Assembly: GCF_000380565.1 (NCBI RefSeq)
Contig: NZ_AQYJ01000024.1
Span: 1-64,000 of the forward strand
Origin: Microbulbifer variabilis ATCC 700307
GTDB taxonomy: Bacteria > Pseudomonadota > Gammaproteobacteria > Pseudomonadales > Cellvibrionaceae
Reading direction: 5' to 3'
DNA: 64,000 nucleotides
The notes beneath the pieces are model-generated. The model was not told where the DNA came from. It ran no database searches and saw only the letters and a list, made by a program, of their open reading frames with translations. The number at the start of each line of letters is the position of its first letter. Positions within the stretch are counted from its first letter, which is position 1. The position numbers and the translations under genes were made by a program. Below, one piece after another: positions 52,946-62,644 of this stretch.

Positions 52946-55906
52946 TCAACCCGCCAGTGGCAGCTGCACAATAAACTTGGCGCCACGTCCCGTCTCCCGG
53001 TTGGCGGGACTCACTAACTCCAGTTGGCCTCCATGCTCTTCAACGATGCTGTATACCATCGCCAGGCCGAGGCCGGTGCCCTCGCCGGGTTCTTTTGTAG
53101 TGAAAAATGGCTCGAGTATACGGTCTCGGTGCTTGGCTGAGATACCGGGCCCGTTGTCAGTTACAGAGACACAGGCGCTGCCGTTGTCGATGTAGCCCTC
53201 GATCAGAATATGACCGCCATCGGGGCTGGCATCGCGGGCGTTACTGAGCAGGTTGATAAATACCTGGATCAGGCGCTGGTTATCTCCCGGAGCGATCAGG
53301 TCCTCAGGTACGGTATTGTCGAAACGCACTTCAGTTTTATCGCGCTGCAGGGACAGAAGGTTTACTGCTTCCTGCACACAGGCATAGAGGTCTACTGGGG
53401 CATGCTCGCTCTCCTGACTGCCACTGTGGGAGAAGTTGACCAATGAATGCACTATCCGGCTGATACGCTGGGTTTGACTAAGTATCTGGTCGGCGGTGTC
53501 CAGTACTTCTGGGTTGTCACAGTCAAACTGGAGGTTCTGTGCCAGGCAGGCAATGCCGGTCACAGGGTTGCCAACCTCGTGGGCGACTCCGGCAGCGAGG
53601 CGCCCTACCGAAGCCAGACGCTCGCTGTGAATCAGCTCCTGTTCCAGTACCTGGGTTTCGGTAATGTCTTCGAGCAATAACATCTGGCCGTCGCCGCGCT
53701 CGTTGCGTACACGATCGTTGCGACTGCGCTTCTGGCGCGTCTTGTGTAAATTGAGCCAGTGGCTGTTGCCATCCAGACTCACCTGCTGCTTAAAACGGCT
53801 GGCATCAGAGGATTCGGCAAATTCCGCCAGCAGCCCGCGCCAGGGCTCGGCGAGGTACTCCAGCTTGGAGCCGATTACCTCGCCGGCTGCAATACCGGTC
53901 AGGTCCTGCATGGCGTAATTCCAAAGCAGTACCTCACCGTCCCGGCCCAGGGAGCAGGCAGCCATGGGCAGCTCTTCCAGCATCTGGCGATGGTAGAGGC
54001 GCAGGTTGTTTAGCTCCCCTGCGAGCCCGGTGAGCTGGTGTTTATAGCGCCCCAGGCGCGTTTCTATTAAGTGGATATCCTTGTTAGCCGGTTGATCGCT
54101 GTTCTGGAATGGGAAGTGGCGGTCGATAATCTGCCCTGCCAGCACCCGCCCAAGCAGCCCGGAGAGGTTGGCCTCAAGCTTGTTGCGCAGCTGGCGCAGG
54201 GCGTAAGGTCGACGCTCATCATCCGGCAGGTCGAGCTGGTTGAGGGCGCGCTTGACCTCTTTATTGGCGGTGGCGGCACCGAGACTCTCCGCAAGACGCA
54301 AACGGAAATCTGCTGCGGATTCCACATCGAGACCTAATCGTAACGCTTGAGCAATAGTGTCATCACTACAAAGATCAGCAGCGTATTGCTCCAGGTTACT
54401 GGTGCGCGTAAAGAGTGACAGCCCGACAAATAGCAGAATGTTGATGCTGAGGGATAGAGTGGTGATCTGTGTCCAGATCGACATTCCTAGAGGTATCTGA
54501 ATCGATGTACCGGGCAGAGTGATGCCGGTTAAGTCGAAAATAGACGGCAACATCAGGCCGCAGCCCCAAATCAGCATACCGCCCAGCAGCCCCCCGATAA
54601 AGCCGCGCCGGTTGCCGCGTGGCCAGTGAATTACCGCGAATATTCCCGGCAGGAATTGCAATGACCCGATAAACGCCAGTAATGCCAGGTCCGATAGGGA
54701 GAGGCGGTTGTTCAACAGAAGGTAGAAGGCAAAGCCGGCAATAAACAGCGCGGCAATCAGCGCACGGCGCAGCCACACCAGCTGGCGATACATATTGTCC
54801 TCTGAGTGCCAGCGTGTACCGGGCAGCAGCCAATGATTCATTACCATGGTGGACAATGCCAGGGTAATCATAATGAGCGCGCCGGTGGCAGCGGAGAGAC
54901 CGCCGATAAAGGCCAGCGTGGTGAGCAGCGCTGAACCACTGGCTCTCGGCACCGCCAGCGAGAAGTACTGCACCGGTTCTGCCACATCCAGGGCGAAGCC
55001 CGCCCACATAATCGGAAAGATTGGCAGCGCCATCAGTAGCAGGAACAGCGGGAAGCCCCAGCTGGCGGTACGCAAGGCCTGGCCTGTGGGGCGTTCAGCG
55101 ATACTGAGATAAAAGATGTGCGGCATGGCCACAGCGGTGGCGATAAATACCAACAGTAAGGTGTGGGAGGAGCCCTGTTCAATGGGGGTGTAAAGCAGCT
55201 GTTGCATATCGCTGTTTTCAAGTAGCCACTGGTCGAGCCCCGAGAAACCGCCGAATACACCATAAACGGCATAGCCACCTACCGCAGTGAGAGCAACCAG
55301 CTTAACCAGGGATTCCAGCGCCATAGCACTGGCCAGGCCCTCGCCCCGTTCGCGGGTCGCGCCGTACATGCTGGTAAACACCGCCAAAAGCACACAGTAG
55401 AAGAAAGCAATGAGGTTCTTGCTGGAAACCCCACTGTCTGGCAAACCGAGCGCGGCAACACTATCCCGGGATAAAAGAGCCAGGGTTTCAGATACCGCCT
55501 GTATCTGCAGAGCTACCAGTGGTAACAGTGCCAGTAACATGAACAGGGTGGCGAGAATGCCTACCTGGCGACTGTGGTAGCGAAAAACCAGTAGATCCGC
55601 TGGGGAGTACAGTTGGTAGCGCTGGGCAAGCCGCGCTAGCGGCTCTAGAGCTACTGGCGCAAATAAGAACATAGCGCCGGTGCCCAGGTAGTAGGCCAAT
55701 ACGCCATAACCATACTGCCAGGCCAGGTCGACAATACCGTAGAAAGTCCAGGCAGACAGCGAAACCCCCAGGGAGAGGACATAAACGAGTGGGTGGCGTA
55801 CCCAGCGTGCGGGCAGCCAGCCCTTTGAGGTGGCGAAGGCCACAAAGAACAGAGTGGCAATATAAACGACACCAATCAGGGCGATATGGGCTATTTCAAA
55901 GCTCAT
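52946..55906 (-). CDS. cbrA: Sensor histidine kinase CbrA with SLC5/SSS transporter domain
   Basis: A 986-residue membrane kinase. Residues 1 to about 490 are a Na+/solute symporter-like domain with about 13 helices. A linker and a PAS domain (about 640-745, RQMLEELPMAACSLGRDGEVLLWNYAMQDLTG) follow. Then comes the HisKA domain with the phosphorylated histidine in GRLAAGVAHEVGNPVTG, and the HATPase domain (NLLSNARDASP, DNGPGI, GEGTGLGLAMV). In Pseudomonas CbrA the transporter part takes up histidine. It overlaps the small upstream gene by 11 bases. Confidence 0.94.
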   Translation of the reverse strand: MSFEIAHIALIGVVYIATLFFVAFATSKGWLPARWVRHPLVYVLSLGVSLSAWTFYGIVDLAWQYGYGVLAYYLGTGAMFLFAPVALEPLARLAQRYQLYSPADLLVFRYHSRQVGILATLFMLLALLPLVALQIQAVSETLALLSRDSVAALGLPDSGVSSKNLIAFFYCVLLAVFTSMYGATRERGEGLASAMALESLVKLVALTAVGGYAVYGVFGGFSGLDQWLLENSDMQQLLYTPIEQGSSHTLLLVFIATAVAMPHIFYLSIAERPTGQALRTASWGFPLFLLLMALPIFPIMWAGFALDVAEPVQYFSLAVPRASGSALLTTLAFIGGLSAATGALIMITLALSTMVMNHWLLPGTRWHSEDNMYRQLVWLRRALIAALFIAGFAFYLLLNNRLSLSDLALLAFIGSLQFLPGIFAVIHWPRGNRRGFIGGLLGGMLIWGCGLMLPSIFDLTGITLPGTSIQIPLGMSIWTQITTLSLSINILLFVGLSLFTRTSNLEQYAADLCSDDTIAQALRLGLDVESAADFRLRLAESLGAATANKEVKRALNQLDLPDDERRPYALRQLRNKLEANLSGLLGRVLAGQIIDRHFPFQNSDQPANKDIHLIETRLGRYKHQLTGLAGELNNLRLYHRQMLEELPMAACSLGRDGEVLLWNYAMQDLTGIAAGEVIGSKLEYLAEPWRGLLAEFAESSDASRFKQQVSLDGNSHWLNLHKTRQKRSRNDRVRNERGDGQMLLLEDITETQVLEQELIHSERLASVGRLAAGVAHEVGNPVTGIACLAQNLQFDCDNPEVLDTADQILSQTQRISRIVHSLVNFSHSGSQESEHAPVDLYACVQEAVNLLSLQRDKTEVRFDNTVPEDLIAPGDNQRLIQVFINLLSNARDASPDGGHILIEGYIDNGSACVSVTDNGPGISAKHRDRILEPFFTTKEPGEGTGLGLAMVYSIVEEHGGQLELVSPANRETGRGAKFIVQLPLAG

Positions 55907-56072
55907 TCGATTTGCGTCTCCATTGGATAAAAATCGCCAACAGGATCAAAACGAACCAGAGAATAAAAGGGCGATACCAGGCGCCAACGGGATTGATCAT
56001 CCAGGTAAAAATGGTGGGTGAAAACACATAGCCCACTAGCACGAGCAGTATTAACAGGGTGCGATTGCTCAT
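55896..56072 (-). CDS. cbrX: Small membrane protein CbrX-like, translationally coupled to cbrA
   Basis: A 58-residue frame starting ATG 56072 and ending TGA 55898-55896, overlapping the first 11 bases of cbrA. It has two hydrophobic helices (residues 5-23 and 37-50) and a basic end WRRKSNEL. Pseudomonas has a small gene, cbrX, overlapping cbrA in the same way and needed for full cbrA translation. Position, size and overlap all fit; sequence similarity could not be checked. Confidence 0.65.
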   Translation of the reverse strand: MSNRTLLILLVLVGYVFSPTIFTWMINPVGAWYRPFILWFVLILLAIFIQWRRKSNEL

Positions 56073-56217
56073 AGACAGTCTTGGAAACCCGTTTGGGAAA
56101 AGGCATTAATGGTGGCCGGGATCACCTTGGATTTAGGGGCAAGGCGCTATTGGGATATGCGTATATTACCCAAAAGGTGGGTGCGGCTGGCGCAAAAATG
56201 TTAAATGTCTCAGCAGT

Positions 56218-57090
56218 TCAGTGCAATTGCCGGTCGCGCTTATCAATTTGGTGTCGTTGCCAACGGGCTGTGGCCCACTTCAGAATATGTTCTGGTTTCT
56301 CCTGTCTCAGTGTTTCGGGCACATGGAAACCGAGAAAAATTAATGCGGCGCACAGGTTATCTGCCGCTTTATTGTCATCGATAGCTGGCGCGTGGTTTTG
56401 CTTGCTGAGTTTCTGTTTTCCCCCTGGGCCCATTACCAGAGGCAGGTGCCCGAAGACCGGAGGGGTTGTGCCGAGTATGTGGAACAGACGGATCTGTGCG
56501 CCAGTGGTATCTAAAAGGTCGGCGCCACGCACCACTTGGGTAACCCCCTGGGCAATATCATCCACCACTACTGCCAGCTGATAGGCGTACAGGCCATCGC
56601 GACGCTTCAGGATCGTGTCTTCACGTACCGGTTGGTGTTGTTCCCCGCGCCAGATATCCTCGAATACCTCCTCGTCACCAGCACATTGCAGGCGTAGGGC
56701 AGAGGGACCACTGCCACTGTGTTTGACTCTGCAACCAAGGTTGTCGTGCCCGCCATTTTGGCGGATTTGGCTGCGTGAGCAGTAACAGGGATACAGGAGG
56801 CCTTGTTCACGCAGTTGCGCCAGGGTCTCTTCGTACAATCTGTGCCGCTTGCTCTGCCATTCCACGGCACCGTGCCAATGCAGGCCGTGGGTCTCCAGGG
56901 AATTCAGGATGCGGGTGGCCGCGCCGGGCTCTTCGCGCGGTGGGTCGAGATCCTCCATTCGGAGCAACCAGTGGCCTCCATGGGACTGGGCATCCAGGTA
57001 GCTGCCAAGTGCGCACACCAAAGAGCCAAAGTGCAGGGGGCCGCTTGGGGAGGGAGCGAATCGACCAATATAGGGGTGAGTACTTTTCAA
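56218..57090 (-). CDS. gluQ: Glutamyl-Q tRNA(Asp) synthetase
   Basis: A 290-residue truncated GluRS-like enzyme that charges the queuosine base of tRNA-Asp with glutamate; it lacks the anticodon-binding domain. It has YIGRFAPSPSGPLHFGSL (HIGH-like), RMEDLDPPREEPGA, the zinc site CYCSRSQI...C, and the KMSKS-like KQKLSKQNHA. It follows dksA, as in many gammaproteobacteria. Confidence 0.94.
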   Translation of the reverse strand: MKSTHPYIGRFAPSPSGPLHFGSLVCALGSYLDAQSHGGHWLLRMEDLDPPREEPGAATRILNSLETHGLHWHGAVEWQSKRHRLYEETLAQLREQGLLYPCYCSRSQIRQNGGHDNLGCRVKHSGSGPSALRLQCAGDEEVFEDIWRGEQHQPVREDTILKRRDGLYAYQLAVVVDDIAQGVTQVVRGADLLDTTGAQIRLFHILGTTPPVFGHLPLVMGPGGKQKLSKQNHAPAIDDNKAADNLCAALIFLGFHVPETLRQEKPEHILKWATARWQRHQIDKRDRQLH

Positions 57091-57096
57091 AATGAC

Positions 57097-57121
57097 AGGG
57101 GGCGGTCCCGTCGACCGCCCC
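57097..57121 (-). terminator. Hairpin between dksA and gluQ, possible terminator or attenuator
   Basis: GGGGCGGTC and GACCGCCCC form a perfect 9-bp stem with loop CCGTC; on the minus strand it is followed by TGTCATTTTG. It stands just before the gluQ start, so it may modulate read-through from dksA. Confidence 0.6.
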
Positions 57122-57170
57122 TTCGCGCCGGGTGCCCCTTAGGGATCACCGGATTTCTATTAGTTATGGA

Positions 57171-57608
57171 TCAGCCTGAAATCTGTCTTTCTTTGATTTC
57201 AGCCAGAGTCTTGCAGTCCACACACAGGGTTGCGGTGGGGCGAGCCTCAAGGCGGCGGATTCCAATATCAACCCCGCAAGCTTCACAGAAACCGTAGTCA
57301 TCCTGGTCAATCAGCTCCAGGGTGGCGTCGATCTTCTTGATCAGTTTGCGCTCGCGATCGCGGGTGCGAAGTTCAAGGCTGAACTCCTCTTCCTGACTGG
57401 CGCGATCGGCGGGATCGGGAAAGTTTGCGGCCTCGTCTTTCATGTGGGAAACGGTGCGGTCCACTTCCGCCATCAGTTCGGCCTTCCAGGCTAACAGCAA
57501 GTTGCGGAAATGCTCCTGCTGCTTCTCATTCATGTACTCTTCGCCCTTAGTCTCCTTGTAGGGCTCAAAGCCGTGCAGAGAATCGGTGCTCGCAGCAGTT
57601 TTGGGCAT
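57171..57608 (-). CDS. dksA: RNA polymerase-binding transcription factor DksA
   Basis: A 145-residue secondary-channel factor that works with ppGpp in the stringent response. It has the coiled coil with its tip DPADRASQEEEFSLELRTRDRERKL (the conserved Asp-Ala dipeptide reads DPADRA) and the C4 zinc finger CEACGVDIGIRRLEARPTATLCVDCK. The start is ATG 57608, preceded by GAGAGG. Confidence 0.96.
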   Translation of the reverse strand: MPKTAASTDSLHGFEPYKETKGEEYMNEKQQEHFRNLLLAWKAELMAEVDRTVSHMKDEAANFPDPADRASQEEEFSLELRTRDRERKLIKKIDATLELIDQDDYGFCEACGVDIGIRRLEARPTATLCVDCKTLAEIKERQISG

Positions 57609-57862
57609 AGTCGTTGCCTCTCTTTCTATACGGGCCCCCGATAATGGGGGCGATACCACCAAATTCAATCTAGCCTAGACCGGAATCTTTTTGTTTGATG
57701 CTTTTTTCACCTGTCAAAAAGCTTGCGGTGGCAGGCTAATCCTTGTTTCCGCCGCCGATACCCCGGCGACCGAGAGCGAGGAAGCTATCAAATCTACGCG
57801 ATTCGCGCCACAAATAGTTGTCTGCTATTTTGTGGCGCTGAAATGTACAAGAGTGCCAGCCC

Positions 57863-58561
57863 GTGAAGTTTACCCCCTCGTTGCAAAAGGCAACCCTGTT
57901 GCGTCGTTACAAACGTTTTCTCGCAGATGTGGAGTCCTCAGAAGGGGAGGTTTTCACTATTCACTGCCCTAATACCGGCTCCATGAAGAACTGTTGGGTT
58001 GAGGGTGGCGCTTGTTGGTATTCGGACTCGGGTAATCCCAAACGCAAGTACCGCCATACTTTAGAGATCACCACCACCCCCGATGGCGCCCTGGCCGGTG
58101 TAAATACGGGGCGCTCTAATGCTCTAGTGGAGGAGGCAATACGCTCCGGGGTAATTGGCGAACTCCAAGGCTACGAGTCCCTGCGCCGGGAAGTGCGTTA
58201 CGGGGATGAGAATAGCCGTATTGATTTTCTGTTGTCCGGTGATCAGGGGGACTGCTATGTGGAGGTTAAGAATGTCACCTTGGCAGATGGGGAGCGCGGT
58301 TACTTTCCCGATGCAGTGAGTGCCCGCGGCGCTAAACATTTGCGGGAATTGCAGAAATTGGCTGAAGACGGAGTGCGTGCAGTACTCTTTTATTGTGTTC
58401 AGCACAGTGGTATCGAAAGTGTTGAGGCCGCGCGTGAGATTGACCCCGCCTATGCTGACGCCCTCGACAGTGCGGTTTCAGCCGGTGTGCAGGTGCTCGC
58501 TTACAAGGCGCAACTAGGCGCCAGTGAAATTGTCCTCGCGCAGGAACTGCCATTTCGCTGA
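57863..58561 (+). CDS. sfsA: SfsA family DNA/RNA nuclease-like protein
   Basis: A 232-residue protein first described as sugar fermentation stimulation protein A. Family motifs: ATLLRRYKRFLADVE, HCPNTGSMKNCWVEGG, NTGRSNALVEEAI, EVKNVTLADGERGYFPDAVSARGAKHLRELQ. The PD-(D/E)xK-like arrangement (SRIDFLLSGD followed by YVEVKN) supports a nuclease fold. Start GTG 57863. It is commonly found beside dksA, here divergent from it. Confidence 0.93.
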   Translation: MKFTPSLQKATLLRRYKRFLADVESSEGEVFTIHCPNTGSMKNCWVEGGACWYSDSGNPKRKYRHTLEITTTPDGALAGVNTGRSNALVEEAIRSGVIGELQGYESLRREVRYGDENSRIDFLLSGDQGDCYVEVKNVTLADGERGYFPDAVSARGAKHLRELQKLAEDGVRAVLFYCVQHSGIESVEAAREIDPAYADALDSAVSAGVQVLAYKAQLGASEIVLAQELPFR

Positions 58562-58609
58562 GGGGGTTGATATGAATGGCCGGGCAGGAACGGCCCGGCA
58601 AGATAAACC

Positions 58610-58954
58610 CTACTCCGGCAGCAGGGCGTAGAGGCCGTCCTGGGCGTATTCCACAGGCACAGGTGTCAGTGCATCGCCGGTACAGGGGCCAGCGATACAC
58701 TCACCGGATTCAATCAGGAACAGAGCCCCGTGAGAGGCACATTGGATCAGGGCCCCATCCGGGTCGAGAAACTGGTCTTCCTGCCAGTCGAGGTTGATAC
58801 CGCGGTGTGGACAGGTGTTCTTATAGGCATAAACCTCCCCCTCTTTCATCACGGCAAAGACATTGTCAGTTCCGGCGGCGGTATCGCCGAGGGAAAAGCC
58901 TTTCGACTGTCCCTCGCTCAATTCATCGTAGCGGCACAGGAAGTATTTCTGCAT
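58610..58954 (-). CDS. Rieske 2Fe-2S protein, NirD/ferredoxin type
   Basis: A 114-residue single-domain protein. The Rieske ligands are CPHRGINL and CASHGALFLIESGECIAGPC (Cys-x-His...Cys-x2-His). Such proteins carry electrons to oxygenases or act as small nitrite-reductase-like subunits; the partner is not visible. I use ATG 58954 (MQKYFLCRYDEL); the upstream in-frame extension runs into the neighbouring gene. It lies 28 bp after the HtrA-type gene. Confidence 0.88.
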   Translation of the reverse strand: MQKYFLCRYDELSEGQSKGFSLGDTAAGTDNVFAVMKEGEVYAYKNTCPHRGINLDWQEDQFLDPDGALIQCASHGALFLIESGECIAGPCTGDALTPVPVEYAQDGLYALLPE

Positions 58955-58982
58955 AAAGTCGGCTCTGGGATCTATTATTGCT

Positions 58983-60038
58983 CTATTGCGGCGCCGCGAG
59001 TGTAATCGAGGTGTAGCGTATTGTCCCGTCGCGCATGATACCCAAAGTAATTTCGTCACCTACCTGATGTTTTTCCAGAGCGTTGAGCAGATCGTCGTAG
59101 CTGCGGATGGGTTGCTGCTCCACTTCAACAATCACATCCCCCAGCTGCCACCCTCCCTGGCGTGTGCGATAAATGCCTTGTAAGCCCGCTTTCTCTGCGG
59201 GAAGCCCCGGGGCTATGCGCAATACGGCTACGCCTTCGAAACCGTAACGACTGCTCCATTGATCCGGTGCGGATTCAATGCCGAGTATGGGGCGAACCAG
59301 GCGGCCGTGGGCAATCAGTTCCGGGACGATTTTCTTGACTGTATCCACCGGAATGGCAAACCCAATTCCCACGCTGGTACCGCTGGGGCTGTAAATGGCC
59401 GTGTTGACGCCGATCAAGCGCCCGAGGGAATCCAGCAGTGGGCCGCCGGAATTGCCGGGGTTAATGGCAGCATCGGTCTGGATTACATTACGGATGGTGC
59501 GATTATTGGCAGCTTCAATTTCACGCCCCAGAGCGCTCACCACCCCAGTGGTGAGCGTGGTGTCCAAGCCGAACGGATTGCCGATGGCGAGTACCTTGCG
59601 CCCCACCGAGAGGTTGCTGGAAGTACCGGCTACAAGAGGTTTTAATCGCTCTTTAGGCGCTTCAATTTTCAGTACGGCAAGGTCTTTCTCTGGAGCTGAG
59701 CCCACCAGCTGGGCAGGCCATTCACTGCGGTCTTGTAGTGTAATGGTAACTTTGCGCGCACCTTCAATTACGTGGAAATTGGTAACCACGTGCCCCAGTT
59801 CGTCCCAAATAAAACCACTACCGGCACCTTTGGGTACAGCATGCAGTCGCAGGGTCCTGCGATCGCGCACCAGGGCTTCGTTGGTAACGTAAACCACCGA
59901 CGGGCTGGCAAAATTGAACACCTGCATGGTGTTGCGCTCATCATCGGTAGCGAAGTCCTGGACTTGTGCATACAGGGGAGATGTGAGGCAGAGGAGCATT
60001 AAGGAAAAAATAATTGGCAGAGTTTTTAGCGCTGTCAT
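58983..60038 (-). CDS. Periplasmic trypsin-like serine protease with one PDZ domain (DegS/AlgW/HtrA family)
   Basis: A 351-residue exported protease. The hydrophobic N-terminus (LPIIFSLMLLCLTSPLYA) is a signal peptide or anchor. The triad reads VVTNFHVIEG (His), EKDLAVLKIE (Asp) and AAINPGNSGGPLLDS (Ser), followed by one PDZ domain (about 255-345). A single PDZ is the DegS/AlgW layout rather than DegP/DegQ. It may trigger the envelope stress response, but N-terminal cleavage would argue for a soluble enzyme. ATG 60038 is chosen; an in-frame TTG 24 bases earlier exists. Confidence 0.88.
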   Translation of the reverse strand: MTALKTLPIIFSLMLLCLTSPLYAQVQDFATDDERNTMQVFNFASPSVVYVTNEALVRDRRTLRLHAVPKGAGSGFIWDELGHVVTNFHVIEGARKVTITLQDRSEWPAQLVGSAPEKDLAVLKIEAPKERLKPLVAGTSSNLSVGRKVLAIGNPFGLDTTLTTGVVSALGREIEAANNRTIRNVIQTDAAINPGNSGGPLLDSLGRLIGVNTAIYSPSGTSVGIGFAIPVDTVKKIVPELIAHGRLVRPILGIESAPDQWSSRYGFEGVAVLRIAPGLPAEKAGLQGIYRTRQGGWQLGDVIVEVEQQPIRSYDDLLNALEKHQVGDEITLGIMRDGTIRYTSITLAAPQ

Positions 60039-60226
60039 GGATAGCAGTCTTTCCTTTGTCAATTTGCTGGAAAGTTTACCTCGCCTGAGCCGGGGGCGAA
60101 AAGACAGCGACGTTTATGCAAACCTGTACCTGCAGGATCAATGTATTCACAGGCTTTTTTTTACCAGAATAAAATCTGCACCTGTGGATAATTCGAAACA
60201 ACAGCGCTTGTGCAGTTGCGTGAAAA

Positions 60227-61111
60227 TCATTTACGGAAATTCTGCAGAACCTGGATGCGATCATCCAGAGGTGGGTGTGTGGCCAGCAGTGCGCCCATGT
60301 TGCCAAAGATTCCGAAGGCTTTCATATTGCCAGGCAGTGGCTCTTCGTGGCCCCGCTCGGATTCCACCTTGAGTCTCTGCAGAGCTGCGATCATGGAATT
60401 GGGGCTAGCCAGTGTTGCACCTGCGTGGTCTGCCCTGTACTCCCTCCTGCGGCTGAACCAGGCGACGATAATCATGGCAAAGAAACCAAAGACGATATCC
60501 ATGACGATAGAGGTGATGTAGTAGCCGATTCCCAGTCCCTGCTCGTTGCGCAGGATTACCCGGTCGACAAAAAAACCGACCAGGCGCGCGAAGAACATGA
60601 CAAAAGTGTTCACGACTCCTTGGATCAGAGCCAGGGTTACCATGTCCCCATTGGCCACGTGTCCAATCTCATGTCCGATAACTGCACGCGCCTCCTCGCG
60701 GCTAAAACGCTGTAACAGTCCGGCACTGACAGAAACCAGGGCGTTGTTGCGATTCCAGCCTGTGGCAAAGGCGTTAGCTTGGGGCATGGGGAATATCCCC
60801 ACGTCTGGCATGCCAATGTTGGCTTTGCGTGAAAGTTCCCGCACTGTCTCTACCAGCCATTGTTCATCGGCACTGCGGGGTTCGGTAATAATCTGGGTGC
60901 GGGTGGTCATCCGTGCAATGGTTTTGGAAAGCAGTAGCGAGATGAAAGAGCCGCCAAAACCAAATAGTGCACAGAGAAGTAGTAAGGCGCCGAGGTTCAG
61001 GTCAACGCCATTGGCCTGGAGGATACCTCCTATGCCAAAAAGGTTGAAAATAATGCCGACCAGAACCAGGACAGCCAAGTTAGTCAGCAGGAATAGCCCA
61101 ATGCGTAACAT
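60227..61111 (-). CDS. htpX: Membrane-bound zinc protease HtpX
   Basis: A 294-residue inner-membrane metalloprotease for membrane-protein quality control, overlapping in role with FtsH. It has four hydrophobic helices (two at the N-terminus, two around 155-215). The zinc motif is VIGHEIGHVANGD, and the third ligand lies in EYRADHAGA. The C-terminus LLATHPPLDDRIQVL is characteristic. Confidence 0.95.
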   Translation of the reverse strand: MLRIGLFLLTNLAVLVLVGIIFNLFGIGGILQANGVDLNLGALLLLCALFGFGGSFISLLLSKTIARMTTRTQIITEPRSADEQWLVETVRELSRKANIGMPDVGIFPMPQANAFATGWNRNNALVSVSAGLLQRFSREEARAVIGHEIGHVANGDMVTLALIQGVVNTFVMFFARLVGFFVDRVILRNEQGLGIGYYITSIVMDIVFGFFAMIIVAWFSRRREYRADHAGATLASPNSMIAALQRLKVESERGHEEPLPGNMKAFGIFGNMGALLATHPPLDDRIQVLQNFRK

Positions 61112-61268
61112 CGGCTCTCTCCATCTAATCGTCTTTGAGTAAGTTTAGATAGGGCGGGGCGTTTTGTGTGACAGTCGGGCGATATGCAATACCATGCCGA
61201 GCGCCCTTTCCATCCCCGCAGGGGCTATCCGGGCGTTAAATCGTTGGGAGAAATCTGGGCTGTTCGCG

Positions 61269-61553
61269 TTAGTCTAAGTTTTGAGTGGCCAGCAGTCGGT
61301 CAGCCTCGCTGGCCAGCTTTTGCTTCAGGTCTGGGTCCAGGTCGTTCCAGTGGACGTCCAATAAAGCGCCTTGTAGAGCGTAGAGCATGACTCTGGAGGC
61401 ATTGATGCCGCGATTGCGAATACTGATAAATGCCTCCACCGGGCCTATGCGGCGCAGGTCTTCATGGGAGCGGATGCCGATAGAGTGCAGGATATTTACA
61501 GAGGCCAGGCCCAGGTTTTTCAGTTTCAGTAACTCTGATTGACTCGGGTGCAT
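61269..61553 (-). CDS. TfoX/Sxy C-terminal domain protein
   Basis: A 94-residue protein matching only the C-terminal domain of competence regulator TfoX: LLKLKNLGLASVNILHSIGIRSHEDLRRIGPVEAFISIRNRGI...MLYALQGALLDVHWNDLD. This is a helix-hairpin-helix-like small fold. Stand-alone versions are common; a role in competence is not implied. Confidence 0.85.
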   Translation of the reverse strand: MHPSQSELLKLKNLGLASVNILHSIGIRSHEDLRRIGPVEAFISIRNRGINASRVMLYALQGALLDVHWNDLDPDLKQKLASEADRLLATQNLD

Positions 61554-61798
61554 TCAGTTTTCCCTACAAGGTTTAACGTTCAGTTAATACGATCTCTCCA
61601 TCGATCGCGGGCTGAACTTAACATAATTTAATTGTCGATCAGTAAACCTAACCATCGGTACCTTTGTGACAGCGCCAATTGCTTTTCCTACAATTCCGGG
61701 CTGACCTGCTTATTCCGTATTGCTCTTTGATAGAGTAGGCACCTTGGGTTTGTTCACTTTAGACCGCATTACAAAAATCGCCCGCTTATAGGAGTCAA

Positions 61799-62515
61799 AT
61801 GTTATCTGTTCCGCTACAACGTATGCTCTTTGGACTCACCGATGAGCATGTCATCCTCGATCCAACTTCGGGCCAGTTGCTGCACCCCGAGGCCCTGGTG
61901 GCCTTCCAGCGCCTGAGACGTGATGCCCGCGAGGCAGGCTTTGATCCCCAGATCGCCTCAGGCTTTCGTAGCTTTGAGCGCCAGCGCACGATCTGGAACG
62001 GCAAGGCACAGGGACTCAGGCCGGTGCTCGACAGCGAGGGAGTGGCATTGGAAATTTCCGGATTGCCACCGCGAGAGCTGGTCATGGCCATATTGCGTTG
62101 GTCGGCATTGCCAGGTGCTTCCCGCCACCACTGGGGCACCGACTTCGATATGATCGATGCGGCTGCCCTCCCGGAGGGCTACGATGTTCAGCTAACCCCC
62201 CAGGAAGTGGCGGACAATGGCATTTTTGGCCCATTTCATCTCTGGCTGGATGAGCGTATTGCCTCCGCGCAGAGCTATGGCTTGTTTCGCCCCTTCGCCA
62301 CAGATCAGGGGGGGGTGGCCCCTGAGCGCTGGCACCTGAGTTATGCACCGCGTGCGAAGGAATTGCAGGATCTATTGACGATTGAGCGCCTGCAGGAACA
62401 GCTGCGCCGCGGTGACCTGGCCCTGTGTGATACCGTGTGTGAGCATCTTGAGGAAATCTATACGCGCTTTGTGTGGATCCCGGATCACTGTTATCCGGAG
62501 ATTATGCCGCTCTGA
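61799..62515 (+). CDS. M15-family D-alanyl-D-alanine carboxypeptidase (VanY-like)
   Basis: A 238-residue zinc peptidase of the LAS fold. It has SGFRSFERQRTIWNGK, the zinc-binding motif ASRHHWGTDFDMIDAA (His...Asp) and PERWHLSYAP with the last His. There is no obvious signal peptide, so its location is uncertain; in the family it trims peptidoglycan stem peptides. ATG 61799 has AGGAG five bases upstream. Confidence 0.88.
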   Translation: MLSVPLQRMLFGLTDEHVILDPTSGQLLHPEALVAFQRLRRDAREAGFDPQIASGFRSFERQRTIWNGKAQGLRPVLDSEGVALEISGLPPRELVMAILRWSALPGASRHHWGTDFDMIDAAALPEGYDVQLTPQEVADNGIFGPFHLWLDERIASAQSYGLFRPFATDQGGVAPERWHLSYAPRAKELQDLLTIERLQEQLRRGDLALCDTVCEHLEEIYTRFVWIPDHCYPEIMPL

Positions 62516-62644
62516 GAACGAAGCGGGCGCCGCCTTGTTATGCCCCGGATTCCCCAGTGGGCGGCGCTTGAAAGGTCCTGCCATTCCTGCCAAGCTTCGC
62601 GGGGCTTCAGCCCTTGGCATATACAATTGGGAAGTAACAGGAAA

